64,000 bases of DNA from Sphingomonas naphthae (GTDB lineage: Bacteria > Pseudomonadota > Alphaproteobacteria > Sphingomonadales > Sphingomonadaceae). Location of the stretch: positions 2,108,001-2,172,000 of the forward strand of contig NZ_CP117411.1 of NCBI RefSeq assembly GCF_028607085.1. The letters run 5' to 3'. The notes under the pieces were generated by a model. The model worked only from the letters and a program-made list of their open reading frames with translations. It was not told the origin of the DNA and did not search any database. Positions 53,588-61,900 of the stretch are shown one piece after another. The position numbers and the translations under genes were made by a program. Position 1 is the stretch's first letter; each line of letters opens with the position of its first letter.

Positions 53588-54235
53588 TTGCGTCACCCGC
53601 CCCGAACCCGACATAGGGGGTCGCCGACCTGTCCCGCCCCGGAGGCCGTCATTCGCCATCTGTATCGCTTCGCCCTGCTCGCTCTCTCAGCCGTCACACT
53701 TGGTGCGGCGTCCCCGAAGCCGGTTCGGGTGAAGCTCGCCACCAGCCTCGGCGCGATCGTCATCCAGCTCGATACGGCGCGCGCGCCGCTCAGCAGCGCC
53801 AATTTCCTGAAGTATGTCGACGACAAGCGCTTCGACGGCACCACCTTCTATCGCGCGGCGCGCAACCCCGGCGATCCGACCAAGGGGCTGGTGCAGGGCG
53901 GGATCGACCATTTCGTGCCGAAAGCCTTCAACCCCGTCGCGCACGAGCCGACCAGCAAGACCGGCCTTTCGCACATCGACGGCACCGTCTCGATGGCGCG
54001 CAACGCGCCGGGCTCCGCGATGGGCGATTTCTTCGTGACGGTCGGGCCGATGACCTATCTCGACGCGAAAGATGGCCGGCCGGGCTATGCGGCGTTCGGC
54101 AAGGTGGTGGCGGGCATGCCGGTGATCCACAAGATCCTGTCGCTGCCGACCTTCCCCGGTGGCTTCTCGAAAGAAACCAAGGGGCAGATCCTGCGCAAGC
54201 CGGTCACGATCGTGAGCGCGCGGCGGATGCCTTAG
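53588..54235 (+). CDS. Periplasmic cyclophilin-type peptidyl-prolyl isomerase
   Basis: Catalyses cis-trans isomerisation of proline bonds during envelope protein folding. A hydrophobic leader (FALLALSAVTLGAA) precedes the cyclophilin domain: TSLGAIVIQLDTARAPLSSANF, the active-site FDGTTFYRAAR, VQGGIDH, and FFVTVGP. The start is unclear, with no ATG before the leader: TTG at 53588 gives 215 residues and ATT at 53651 is an alternative. Confidence 0.85.
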   Translation: MRHPPRTRHRGSPTCPAPEAVIRHLYRFALLALSAVTLGAASPKPVRVKLATSLGAIVIQLDTARAPLSSANFLKYVDDKRFDGTTFYRAARNPGDPTKGLVQGGIDHFVPKAFNPVAHEPTSKTGLSHIDGTVSMARNAPGSAMGDFFVTVGPMTYLDAKDGRPGYAAFGKVVAGMPVIHKILSLPTFPGGFSKETKGQILRKPVTIVSARRMP

Positions 54236-54254
54236 GGCTGGGGTTGCGGTGCTG

Positions 54255-54319
54255 TGGAGGGCGCGAGGCCCCTCCACCATCCTGCGGATGGTCCCCCTCC
54301 CCATCTGCGATGGGGAGAA
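54255..54319. repeat. Short palindromic repeat after the cyclophilin gene
   Basis: Contains a CCATCCTGCGGATGG hairpin and a CTCCCCATCTGCGATGGGGAG hairpin read in two parts. It is a truncated relative of the repeat at 10755-10910 and may end the cyclophilin transcript. Confidence 0.55.
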
Positions 54320-54349
54320 ATTGCGGGAACGTCATGCCATGATCACCGT

Positions 54350-54428
54350 CGTGCTCCTGCGCAGGCAGGAGCCCAGGGTGGCAGGCGGTGCGCTTCGTGA
54401 ACCTGGGCTCCTGCCTGCGCAGGAGCAC
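54350..54428. repeat. Dispersed palindromic repeat, GCTCCTGC family
   Basis: Arms GTGCTCCTGCGCAGGCAGGA and TCCTGCCTGCGCAGGAGCAC form a very long, almost perfect inverted repeat around a 35-nt core. It is the best preserved of the family in this window. Confidence 0.75.
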
Positions 54429-54484
54429 CGGAGAGCCTGGATCGAATGTCGGTTCTCCGTGTGCGCTCCCCGAGCCGAAAGGCG

Positions 54485-55651
54485 TTACGCCCCCTTCTTC
54501 GGCAGCGCGATCTCCGCCGTGCCGGTGCACATCGTCACGCCGCGCTGGTTGGCCATCTTGTGCTTCACCTGGATGAGATGGCGGCCCTCGGCGTCGACCA
54601 GCTTGTCGATCACCTCAGCGGTCTGGATGGTGATGTCGCCGGACAGCGCCGGGCCGCGATAGTTGGCGATCGAGTGGACGACCATGCCATGCTCGCCCGC
54701 GAAGCCGGCGAGGTAATCGGTGACCCACGATCCCATCGAGGCGCCATAGCCATAGGCGCGCGGCATGCCGATCTTGCGCGCCCAGCGCGGGAAGAGGTGG
54801 CCGCGCGAGGGTCCGTAATAGGCGCCGTCGGTGAGCGTCGGGTTGACGAGCTGCATGTCGGGATCATTCTCGTAGCCCGCCATTTCGGGCGTGAAGCCGA
54901 GCGCGAGAAGATCGTTCTTGCGCATGTCGAGCGTGCCCCAGGTGTTGATGAGGAAGGCGCGCCATTCGGTGGTGAAGCTGGCGATCGAATGCGGGCCGAA
55001 CACACGCTCGGGCAGCTGATCGCCGACCGACACATCATCCCACCAGCGCTCCTGGTGGCCGAGATCGTGGAGCATTTTGACCCATTCGAACGCGCGCGCC
55101 TCGACGGCGGCGAGTTCCTCGTCGGTCCACACCGGCTCCTCGGCATCGGCCATGTTGACGCTGTCGCCGCCGGCCTTGGCCTGATAGCGGATCGAGGTGG
55201 AGCGCTGCTTCGAGATCAGCGCGCCATGCTGGTTGCGGTAGAAATTGTCGCCGCGCTGGAAGCAGGTGGGGCCGAACGAGGTCTGCTTGACGACATAGTC
55301 GAACGGGATGCGTTCGTTGACGATCGTGTCGCCGGCCGAGACCTGCGTGTCCGAGAACCAATATTCGTCGCCGCCGAACAGCAGGTGCGAATCCGGGATG
55401 CGGCCGACGCAGGCGGGGGCGACGCCATGGCCGTCGTCGGTCGCGATCGGGAAGCTCTGCGGCGCGATCAGCTTGCCCCAGCGGCTCGCGGCGGAAAAGG
55501 CCGGATCGTAATGGAGCAGGTTGGCGTAATGCATGGCATGCGCCCAGCGGCGGAAATCATTGTTCGCAAGCGGCTCGCGAAGCGGCGAATAATCCATCGT
55601 CTTGCCGAGATATTGATCGATATCCGAGCAATCGAGCGTCGATGCGGTCAT
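54485..55651 (-). CDS. MaoC-like double hot-dog dehydratase/hydratase
   Basis: A 388-residue protein with an N-terminal FAS1-like dehydratase domain (about 25-170) and a C-terminal MaoC-like half (about 200-370) in which PRAYGYGASMGSWVTDY and VVHSIANYRGPALSGD fit a hot-dog fold. It probably hydrates or dehydrates a CoA-linked enoyl intermediate. It is the last of three minus-strand genes divergent from a LysR regulator, suggesting an inducible catabolic pathway. Substrate unknown. Confidence 0.82.
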   Translation of the reverse strand: MTASTLDCSDIDQYLGKTMDYSPLREPLANNDFRRWAHAMHYANLLHYDPAFSAASRWGKLIAPQSFPIATDDGHGVAPACVGRIPDSHLLFGGDEYWFSDTQVSAGDTIVNERIPFDYVVKQTSFGPTCFQRGDNFYRNQHGALISKQRSTSIRYQAKAGGDSVNMADAEEPVWTDEELAAVEARAFEWVKMLHDLGHQERWWDDVSVGDQLPERVFGPHSIASFTTEWRAFLINTWGTLDMRKNDLLALGFTPEMAGYENDPDMQLVNPTLTDGAYYGPSRGHLFPRWARKIGMPRAYGYGASMGSWVTDYLAGFAGEHGMVVHSIANYRGPALSGDITIQTAEVIDKLVDAEGRHLIQVKHKMANQRGVTMCTGTAEIALPKKGA

Positions 55652-55715
55652 GCAGATTTCCTTTGCCGGCGCGGGCGGCCGGGTGACGTTCAGCGGGAAT
55701 GGTCGGGCGCGGGCC

Positions 55716-56231
55716 TCAATATTGGCGGGTGCCGGTGGCGTCCGATTCCTTGAACACCGGGATCGCCTCGACCGCGCTCATCATCACCAGCGGCAGGATC
55801 CGATCGGTCGACGCCTGGTAGGTGGCGTAGAAGGGGTGGCAATCGACGAAGAAGTCCCACACCTTCTGGCGCTCGGTGCCCTCGGGCTCGCGCCAGGTGC
55901 CGCGGAAGGCCTGGGTGGCGATCTGGAATTCGACCTCGTCGGCCTCGACGATGTTGAGATACCAGGCGGGATGATGATCCGCCCCGCCCTTGGAGGCGCA
56001 GATCACGACCTCGCCGCCGATGTCGGCGTAGCAGAGCGGCGTGATGAACACCTTGCCGCTCTTGCGACCGACATATTTGACCAGGCAGTTGGTGGCGAAG
56101 CTGCGGCCGCCGACGGCGGTGATATCCATGATATGGCCCTCCGCGCCACCCGAGCGGAGGTAGGATTCGCGATGCTCGGCCACCCAGTCGCGGCGGACGG
56201 CACTGATGGCGGCGGCGGATTCGGTGCTCAA
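55716..56231 (-). CDS. Deazaflavin-dependent nitroreductase-family (DDN/DUF385) protein
   Basis: About 171 residues with the family pattern VGRKSGKVFITPLCYADIGG and ASKGGADHHPAWYLNI, the split-barrel cofactor-binding region of Mycobacterium Ddn. Members use F420 or FMN; sphingomonads are not generally known to make F420, so FMN or another flavin is plausible. The TTG start at 56231 has AGGGAGA at good spacing; a TTG 18 nt upstream is less likely. It lies between the hot-dog enzyme and the EthD-like gene. Confidence 0.8.
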   Translation of the reverse strand: MSTESAAAISAVRRDWVAEHRESYLRSGGAEGHIMDITAVGGRSFATNCLVKYVGRKSGKVFITPLCYADIGGEVVICASKGGADHHPAWYLNIVEADEVEFQIATQAFRGTWREPEGTERQKVWDFFVDCHPFYATYQASTDRILPLVMMSAVEAIPVFKESDATGTRQY

Positions 56232-56273
56232 CGGGGCTCTCCCTGACAATGCGGTGGTCGGACGGGCGCGGGC

Positions 56274-56687
56274 TCAGTCCCTGTAGGTCAACTCGATGTG
56301 GGTCATCTCGCCGTTCGGCCCCATCGCGGAATCATATTCGATCACCGAACAGATCGGATTGCTGTTGGAGGCGAACAGGTTCAGCTCGTCCTCACGGATG
56401 GCATCGATCCGCTCGGGGCTGGAGATCACCTTCTGCGAAGCCTCGAACTCCTCGCGGCTGTTCCACCAGATTTCCATGATGCAATCATAGCCCGGATCGA
56501 TCACCTCGCCGGTGATGGGGTTCTTCTCATGCTGGAGATAGCGGCGGACATAGCGCGAGGCGCCGTTGATCGCGCGCTTCTTGCCCATCTTCTTGGCGAG
56601 GACCGAATGCTGGTTTTCATAATAGTCCATGAATTGCTCCATGGTCATGTCGGGCCGCTTCCGGAAAAAGCAGATCTGCTTGAACAT
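56274..56687 (-). CDS. EthD-domain (dimeric alpha-beta barrel) protein
   Basis: A 137-residue protein starting MFKQICFFRKRPDMTMEQF, a pattern of the EthD family: a ferredoxin-like alpha+beta domain with YYENQHSVLAKK near residue 22. EthD proteins accompany degradative monooxygenases, and relatives include decarboxylases and cyclases of aromatic metabolism. It is first in the three-gene cluster and divergent from a LysR regulator 152 nt away. Confidence 0.8.
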   Translation of the reverse strand: MFKQICFFRKRPDMTMEQFMDYYENQHSVLAKKMGKKRAINGASRYVRRYLQHEKNPITGEVIDPGYDCIMEIWWNSREEFEASQKVISSPERIDAIREDELNLFASNSNPICSVIEYDSAMGPNGEMTHIELTYRD

Positions 56688-56839
56688 GCGCCGATACCCT
56701 CTCGCCTGATCTCTCGTTGACGAGGTGGCGATCGATACCGGCCGGGGGCCGGCTCTTTTCGCCTCTCGCGGCTGGCAAAGTGGGCGCGGGTCGCTATGCT
56801 GTCTAATACCCATTTCGCGTAAGGCTATGTGATCCGGTT

Positions 56840-57709
56840 ATGGACCTATCGATCGGACGGCTGCATCAACTGCTGCTGGTGGCGCGCACCGGCAGCTTCT
56901 CGCGCGCGGCGGCGGAGCTAAATATCAGTCAGCCGGCGCTTTCGCGCAGCATCGCGGCGCTGGAGGAGCGCTACGGCTTCCAGATCTTCAACCGGATGGG
57001 CCATGGCGTGCAGCTGACCACGGCGGGCGCGCAAGTCATCGCCCAGGCGGAACCTCTGCTGCAAAGCCTGCGCGTGTTCGACAACAATATGCGCCTGTTC
57101 GGGTCGGGCGCGGCGGGCAGCCTCCAGATCGGGCTCGCGCCCTTGCTCGCCAGCCAGATCCTCGGCCATTTCGCGGGCGAATTCTTCGCGCCCGACACGA
57201 TCGCGCAGCTGCGCGTGATGGTGCGGCCCGGCAACGATCTGCTCGAGGCGCTGAAGAAGGATGCGATCGAGCTGTTCCTGTTTCCGGAGAGCCATATCGA
57301 TCCGGGGCCGGAGATCGACGTCGAGAAGTTCGGCCACATCCAGGCCTCCTGCGTGGTGCGCAGCGGCCATCCGCTGGCGGCGCGGACGGACCTGAAGATG
57401 GAGGATCTGCTGCCCTATCCCTGGGCCAGCTCGATCGACCCGCCGGTCGCCAAGCACAAGCTGAGCACGGCGCGCTTCGTGTGCGACAATTACCATATCC
57501 TGCGCGAAGCGACCTTGCGGAGCGATCTGGTGTGCATCTGCTCGCTGGCGTTCGTCGCCGAGCAGCTGGAGGACGGGAGCCTGACCGCGATCGCCGTGGC
57601 GGACCTGCCGCTGCCGCCGACCCCGATCTATCTGGCCCGGCTGCGCGGGCGGATCGGATCGCCGCTGGCGGAGACGGCGCTGAAGCGCATCCGGCAATAT
57701 CTGATCTGA
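56840..57709 (+). CDS. LysR-family regulator of the adjacent enzyme cluster
   Basis: A 289-residue LysR protein: HTH at about 17-42 (GSFSRAAAELNISQPALSRS) and effector domain from about 90. Its divergent placement beside the EthD, DDN-family and hot-dog genes makes it their likely regulator. The 152-nt intergenic region has a TAATACCCATTTCGCGTAAG stretch near the start codon but no dyad I would name as operator. Confidence 0.88.
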   Translation: MDLSIGRLHQLLLVARTGSFSRAAAELNISQPALSRSIAALEERYGFQIFNRMGHGVQLTTAGAQVIAQAEPLLQSLRVFDNNMRLFGSGAAGSLQIGLAPLLASQILGHFAGEFFAPDTIAQLRVMVRPGNDLLEALKKDAIELFLFPESHIDPGPEIDVEKFGHIQASCVVRSGHPLAARTDLKMEDLLPYPWASSIDPPVAKHKLSTARFVCDNYHILREATLRSDLVCICSLAFVAEQLEDGSLTAIAVADLPLPPTPIYLARLRGRIGSPLAETALKRIRQYLI

Positions 57710-57719
57710 TGCGAGGCTT

Positions 57720-57830
57720 CTCCCCTCCCGCTTGCGGAGGGGGCGAGGGTGGGCCTCGACGGATAGGCCGGAGCGCGCCCCTGCGGGCCGCGCACCCACC
57801 CCCAGCCCCTCCCGCAAGCGGGAGGGGAGC
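57720..57830. repeat. Palindromic repeat, CCCCTCCCGCTTGCGG type
   Basis: Arms TCCCCTCCCGCTTGCGGAGG and CCCTCCCGCAAGCGGGAGGG around a core with GCGCGGCCCGCAGG-like complementarity. It lies between two convergent LysR genes. Confidence 0.7.
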
Positions 57831-57839
57831 GCCTTTACC

Positions 57840-58625
57840 TCACCCCGTCAGCGCGGCGACGAGGGCCTTGACCTTCTTCTGGCGCCATTGCGGCACCGGG
57901 GCGACCGCCCAGTAGCGGCGGCCGTCCTCGACCGGGGCGATCGCGGTGACGCGGCCGGCGGCGATGTCGGCGGCGGCAAGGAGGTGGGGAACGCAGGCGC
58001 GGCCGAAGCCGGCGGCGGCGGCGTCGATCGCGAGGCCGGCGTCGGCGACGCTGACACCCGCGCCCTTCTCGCCCGCCGGGCAGCCCGCCCAGGCGATCGG
58101 CGTGTCCGCGCCATCGGCCAGGCCGACGCTGACGAAGCCGGCTTCGCCCAGCGCAACCCCCTCATGCTCGCCCGGGCCCTCGGCCAGACAGAGGGCGAGA
58201 TCGAGATTGGCCTCGGTGAAATCGAGGCCACCATCGGACGCGAGCAGCACGAAGCGCAGATCGGGATCGGTGCGGCCATAGGCGGCGAGCCTGGCCGCCA
58301 GCCACTTGGCGCTGATGTCGCGCGGGGCGGCGATGGTGAGCGTCTTGGAGGATTGGCCGGCCTGCATCGCGCGCACCGATTCCTCGAACTGGAGGAAGCC
58401 CGCCCTGAGCGCATCGAGCCCGGCCTCGCCCTCGGGCGTCAGCTCCAGCCCGCGCGCGGTGCGTCGGAACAGGACGACGCCGAGCGTATCCTCCAAGGCG
58501 CGAATCTGCTGGCCGACGGCGGCCGGCGTCACCGCCAGTTCGTCGGCGGCGCGGGTGAAGGACAGGTGGCGCGCGGCGGCGTCCAGCACGCGCAGGCCGT
58601 TCAGGGGCAGGTGCGTCCGCTTCAT
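57840..58625 (-). CDS. LysR-family regulator, GcvA-like
   Basis: A 261-residue regulator with HTH LSFTRAADELAVTPAAVGQQ at about 21-40 and a shortened effector domain. The pattern LPLNGLRVLDAAARHLSF resembles GcvA-type activators. The ATG overlaps the apaG stop (ATGA), so it is co-transcribed with metZ-apaG; control of methionine genes is possible but unproven. Confidence 0.85.
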   Translation of the reverse strand: MKRTHLPLNGLRVLDAAARHLSFTRAADELAVTPAAVGQQIRALEDTLGVVLFRRTARGLELTPEGEAGLDALRAGFLQFEESVRAMQAGQSSKTLTIAAPRDISAKWLAARLAAYGRTDPDLRFVLLASDGGLDFTEANLDLALCLAEGPGEHEGVALGEAGFVSVGLADGADTPIAWAGCPAGEKGAGVSVADAGLAIDAAAAGFGRACVPHLLAAADIAAGRVTAIAPVEDGRRYWAVAPVPQWRQKKVKALVAALTG

Positions 58626-59020
58626 TCCGCCACCGCCGGCCCGATCAGGGGAAATTGGGGGATTTCGACGCGGAACACCGATCCGTCCTCGCCGACCATC
58701 TCGTAATCGCCCTTCATCGATCCCGTCGGGGTCGAAAGCGGGCAACCCGAGACATAATCATAGCTGCCGCTCGGCGCGATCACCGGCTGCTCGCCGACGA
58801 CGCCCTCGCCCTCGACGAGATGGCGATGGCCGATCGCGTCGCTGATCGTCCAGCGGCGGGTCATCAGCTGCACCGCCATCGGCCCGTCATTCTCCAGCCG
58901 GATATGATAGGCCCAGAACCAGCGGCCGCGCGCCGGCTCGGATTGCTCGGGCAGGAAGCTGACCGCCACGCGCACCGTCACGCCGCGCGTCGTCTCCGCA
59001 TAAGGGAAGAGCGCCTTCAA
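58622..59020 (-). CDS. apaG: ApaG (Co2+/Mg2+ efflux-associated protein)
   Basis: A 132-residue fibronectin-III-like protein with the family core WAYHIRLENDGPMAVQLMTR (37-56), GVVGEQPVIAPSGSYDYVSG and the C-terminal FRVEIPQFPL. ApaG is linked to cobalt resistance and magnesium homeostasis without a known reaction. Start is TTG at 59020, overlapping the metZ stop (TTGA); no ATG fits. Confidence 0.9.
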   Translation of the reverse strand: MKALFPYAETTRGVTVRVAVSFLPEQSEPARGRWFWAYHIRLENDGPMAVQLMTRRWTISDAIGHRHLVEGEGVVGEQPVIAPSGSYDYVSGCPLSTPTGSMKGDYEMVGEDGSVFRVEIPQFPLIGPAVAE

Positions 59021-60225
59021 AGACCGACCTTCTTCAAGGCGCGGTCGAAATCCTCGATCACGTCGGCCGGATCCTCCAGGCCGACGTTGAGGCGCAGCAG
59101 CCCCTCCTCGACATTCATCTCGGCGCGCACCTCGGGGCTGAGGCCGGCGTGGGTGGTGGAGGCCGGGTGGGTCATCAGCGAGCGGCTGTCGCCGATATTG
59201 TTGGAGATATCGACCAGCTCCAGCGCATCGAGCAGGCCGTGCGCCTGTTCGCGCCCGCCATCCAGATAGACCGACAGGATCGTGCCGCCCGCCGCCATCT
59301 GCTTCATGGCGAGGGCGTGTTGGGGATGGCTTTCGAGGCCGGGGTAGAGCGTGCGCTCGATCCGGCCCGCCAGGAAGCGCGCGACCTCGAGCGCATTCTC
59401 GCTCTGGCGGCGGATGCGCAAGTCGAGCGTCTCGAGCCCCTTCAGCACCACCCAGGCGTTGAACGGCGCAAGCGTCGGCCCCGTGTTGCGGGTGAAGGCC
59501 AGAAGCGTGTTCTCGATGAATTCCTCGCTGCCGCACACCGCGCCCGCCAGCACGCGGCCCTGCCCGTCCATCATCTTGGTGGCGGAATGGGCGACGATAT
59601 CCGCACCGAACTCCAGCGGGCGCTGGAGCAGCGGCGTGGCGAAGGCATTGTCGACGATGCTGGTGATGCCGTTCGCGCGGGCGATGCCGCACACCGCTTC
59701 CATATCGACGATGTCGAGCGTGGGGTTGGCCGGCGTCTCGAAGAAGAACACCTTCGTGTTGGGGCGCACGGCGGCGGCCCAGGCATCGTTGTCGGTGCCG
59801 TCGACGATCGTGGTCTCGATGCCGAAGCGCGGCAGCAGCGTGTCGGTGAGCCAGCGGCACGAGCCGAAGGCCGCGCGCCCGCCGACGAGATGGTCGCCCG
59901 CCGACAGCTGGCAGAGCAAAGCCGCCGTCATCGCCGCCATGCCGGTCGCCATCGCGCGGCACGCCTCGGCCCCCTCCATCAGCGCGATACGATGCTCCAG
60001 CATCTCGACCGTGGGGTTCTGGAGGCGCGAATAGGTCATCCCCGGCGCCTCGCCGGCGAAGCGCGCGGCGACCTCGGCCGCGCTGTCGTAGGTGTAGCCC
60101 GAGGTGAGGAACAGGGCCTCGCTCGTCTCGCCAAATTCGGAACGCACCGTGCCGCCGCGCACCGCCTGGGTCGCGGGCCGCCAGCGGCTGGTGATGCTCC
60201 TGTCCTGTCCGGTCCTGCGCTTCAT
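59017..60225 (-). CDS. metZ: O-succinylhomoserine sulfhydrylase
   Basis: Makes homocysteine from O-succinylhomoserine and sulfide with PLP. The 402-residue protein has SGYTYDSAAEVAARFAGE, YSRLQNPTVEMLE, and the PLP lysine K217 in AHSATKMMDGQG. It would use the sulfide produced by the cys cluster at 10-14 kb. The start at MKRRTGQDRS was chosen for fit with the family. I looked for a SAM-II-type riboswitch upstream and could not convince myself of one. Confidence 0.92.
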   Translation of the reverse strand: MKRRTGQDRSITSRWRPATQAVRGGTVRSEFGETSEALFLTSGYTYDSAAEVAARFAGEAPGMTYSRLQNPTVEMLEHRIALMEGAEACRAMATGMAAMTAALLCQLSAGDHLVGGRAAFGSCRWLTDTLLPRFGIETTIVDGTDNDAWAAAVRPNTKVFFFETPANPTLDIVDMEAVCGIARANGITSIVDNAFATPLLQRPLEFGADIVAHSATKMMDGQGRVLAGAVCGSEEFIENTLLAFTRNTGPTLAPFNAWVVLKGLETLDLRIRRQSENALEVARFLAGRIERTLYPGLESHPQHALAMKQMAAGGTILSVYLDGGREQAHGLLDALELVDISNNIGDSRSLMTHPASTTHAGLSPEVRAEMNVEEGLLRLNVGLEDPADVIEDFDRALKKVGL

Positions 60226-60314
60226 GGCGGCGCTTTGCCCCCGGTGGGGAGGCTTCGTCAACTTAGGCGTTGGGGTGGACGGGCGGAATATCCGGCATCC
60301 GCCCTGCCCGCGCC

Positions 60315-61184
60315 TCACTTCAGGAAGGCGTCCACCGCCGCGTCGAAGGCGGCGGGCTGGTCGAGCATGATGAAGTGGAAGCTGCCGTCGATCCGCTTGA
60401 GGGTAAGCTTCGCCGTCCCGGCATAAGCGCCGGCATAGAGCGCGTCGATCACCTCGGCGCCCACGCCATAGACCGGATCATAAGCGTAGAGGACGGTGAC
60501 CGGCACGGTGACGCGGGCGAGATCGGGGCGCAGATCGGTGGTCATCAGTTCGTAGGCGGCGCGGGCGACGACGCTTTTGTCGGACGCGACGGCTTCGCGG
60601 ATCGGGCCGGGGCGTGCCGCCTCGGTCTTGATGTAGCGCGCCATGCCGGCGGTCTGCATCGCCGCCCACTGCCCGGGCGTGGCGGCGGCCATGCGGTCGC
60701 GGAACAGCGCGGCCTGGGGGGCGACGGTCTCGACGGTGGCGGCGGGGTTCATCACCAGCGGGAAGAAGGGCAGCGCATCCACCGCGAGCAGCCGCCCGAC
60801 GAGGGCGGGATGGCGCTCGGCGAGCATCAACCCAGTCTCGGCGCCCATCGAATGGCCGATCACCGCCGGCGCCGTCAGTTTGCTGGCGGTGATGTAGGCC
60901 GCGATCTCCTCGGCGAGCGGGGCGACAACCGGCCCCTCCCCGCCATTGCCGGCGACCGGCGCCCCGGCGAAGCCCGCGACCTGGATCAGATGGACGCGGT
61001 GGTTTGCCGCAAGCCTCTTCGCCGTGGGGCGCAGCACATCGGCGGAGGAGGCGAGGCCGGGGATCAGGATCACGTCCGGCCCCTTGCCGGACACCTCGAC
61101 GGTGAAGCGGGTCGGCGCGGCGAGCGCGTGGCCGGCGAGAAAGACGAGCGCGAACAGCGCCGCGAACCATTGCAACGGACGCAT
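60315..61184 (-). CDS. Secreted alpha/beta hydrolase
   Basis: A 289-residue hydrolase with signal peptide (LQWFAALFALVFLAGHALA). The oxyanion loop is LIPGLASSADV, the nucleophile elbow GHSMGAE gives Ser112, and the C-terminal SFHFIMLDQP holds the catalytic His. Family resemblance is to periplasmic pimeloyl-ester/lipase-like hydrolases; substrate unknown. The ATG at 61184 is preceded by AAGGA. Confidence 0.85.
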   Translation of the reverse strand: MRPLQWFAALFALVFLAGHALAAPTRFTVEVSGKGPDVILIPGLASSADVLRPTAKRLAANHRVHLIQVAGFAGAPVAGNGGEGPVVAPLAEEIAAYITASKLTAPAVIGHSMGAETGLMLAERHPALVGRLLAVDALPFFPLVMNPAATVETVAPQAALFRDRMAAATPGQWAAMQTAGMARYIKTEAARPGPIREAVASDKSVVARAAYELMTTDLRPDLARVTVPVTVLYAYDPVYGVGAEVIDALYAGAYAGTAKLTLKRIDGSFHFIMLDQPAAFDAAVDAFLK

Positions 61185-61210
61185 GAGCAATTCCTTTCGG
61201 GACACGGAAA

Positions 61211-61399
61211 TCAGGGGATGAAGATGTCTTCGATGCGCGCCGCGAACAGAGCGGCGATCTGGAAGGCGAGCGGCAGCGAAGGATCGTAACGGCCGTTTTC
61301 CAGCGCGTTGACCGTCTGGCGCGAGACGTTGAGCGCGGCGGCAAGGTCGCCCTGGCTCCAGCCGCGTTCGGCGCGCAGATCCTTGAGGCGGTTGTTCAC
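61211..61399 (-). CDS. Small XRE-family DNA-binding protein
   Basis: A 62-residue Cro/CI-type HTH (LKDLRAERGWSQGDLAAALN, VSRQTVNALENGRYDPSL) with no effector domain, like the YozG/Xre regulators paired with small membrane proteins. The GTG start overlaps the membrane protein stop (GTGA). It probably represses its own promoter at the operator over the -10 box. Confidence 0.88.
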   Translation of the reverse strand: MNNRLKDLRAERGWSQGDLAAALNVSRQTVNALENGRYDPSLPLAFQIAALFAARIEDIFIP

Positions 61400-61773
61400 C
61401 GGTAGCGCAGCCGGGCGAGGACCAGCCCGGCCATCCACGCCACCGCCATTACCGGCCATACCGCGAAGGCGTGCATCCGGGGCAGGCCCGCATCCTCCAG
61501 GAACCCGTAGGCAAAGGTGCCGAGCGCGGTGACGGCGAAGCCGAAGGCCAGCGCCTCGAACTGCATCCTGCGCTGAAGCTCGTCCAGCCGGCCGATACCG
61601 CGCATGATCGCGATCAGCGCCGCGACGCAGCCCAGCATCGGCAACAACGCCAGCGCGATGCGTGCGCCGCCCACGGGGTGATAGGCGCGATCGGCCCAGT
61701 TCATCCCCACCAGCAGCACGGCATAGAGGCCGAGCGCGGCCATCAGTTCGATCATGTAGCGACGTTGGGTCAT
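61396..61773 (-). CDS. Four-helix membrane protein paired with the XRE regulator
   Basis: A 125-residue protein with four hydrophobic segments (about 8-26, 36-57, 73-91, 100-119). The pairing with a tiny XRE regulator in one operon is a common bacterial module of unknown function. A strong ribosome-binding site, GGAGGAAG, precedes the ATG. Confidence 0.8.
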   Translation of the reverse strand: MTQRRYMIELMAALGLYAVLLVGMNWADRAYHPVGGARIALALLPMLGCVAALIAIMRGIGRLDELQRRMQFEALAFGFAVTALGTFAYGFLEDAGLPRMHAFAVWPVMAVAWMAGLVLARLRYR

Positions 61774-61786
61774 GGTGGCTTCCTCC

Positions 61787-61826
61787 TGTAAAGCAACCTT
61801 TACAGAGGGTGAGTCGGACCTGTCAA
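61787..61826 (-). promoter_or_regulatory. Promoter with overlapping operator for the XRE operon
   Basis: On the minus strand a consensus TTGACA (-35, plus positions 61821-61826) and TGTAAA (-10, 61799-61804) are 16 nt apart. A perfect inverted repeat, TGTAAAG-N4-CTTTACA (61787-61804), covers the -10 box and start. A third TGTAAAGC half-site is at 61831-61838. The layout fits autorepression by the XRE protein. Confidence 0.7.
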
Positions 61827-61900
61827 GCACGCTTTACATCGGGTTGACGATCGGCGGGCCGCTTCCCTTATTCGGAGCCTCATCCCAGGAGAGAGCCCGC

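Noticed and set aside
60226-60330. Possible SAM-II riboswitch upstream of metZ, where such elements occur in Alphaproteobacteria.
   Set aside because: I could not assemble the required pseudoknot pairings; a covariance-model search is needed.
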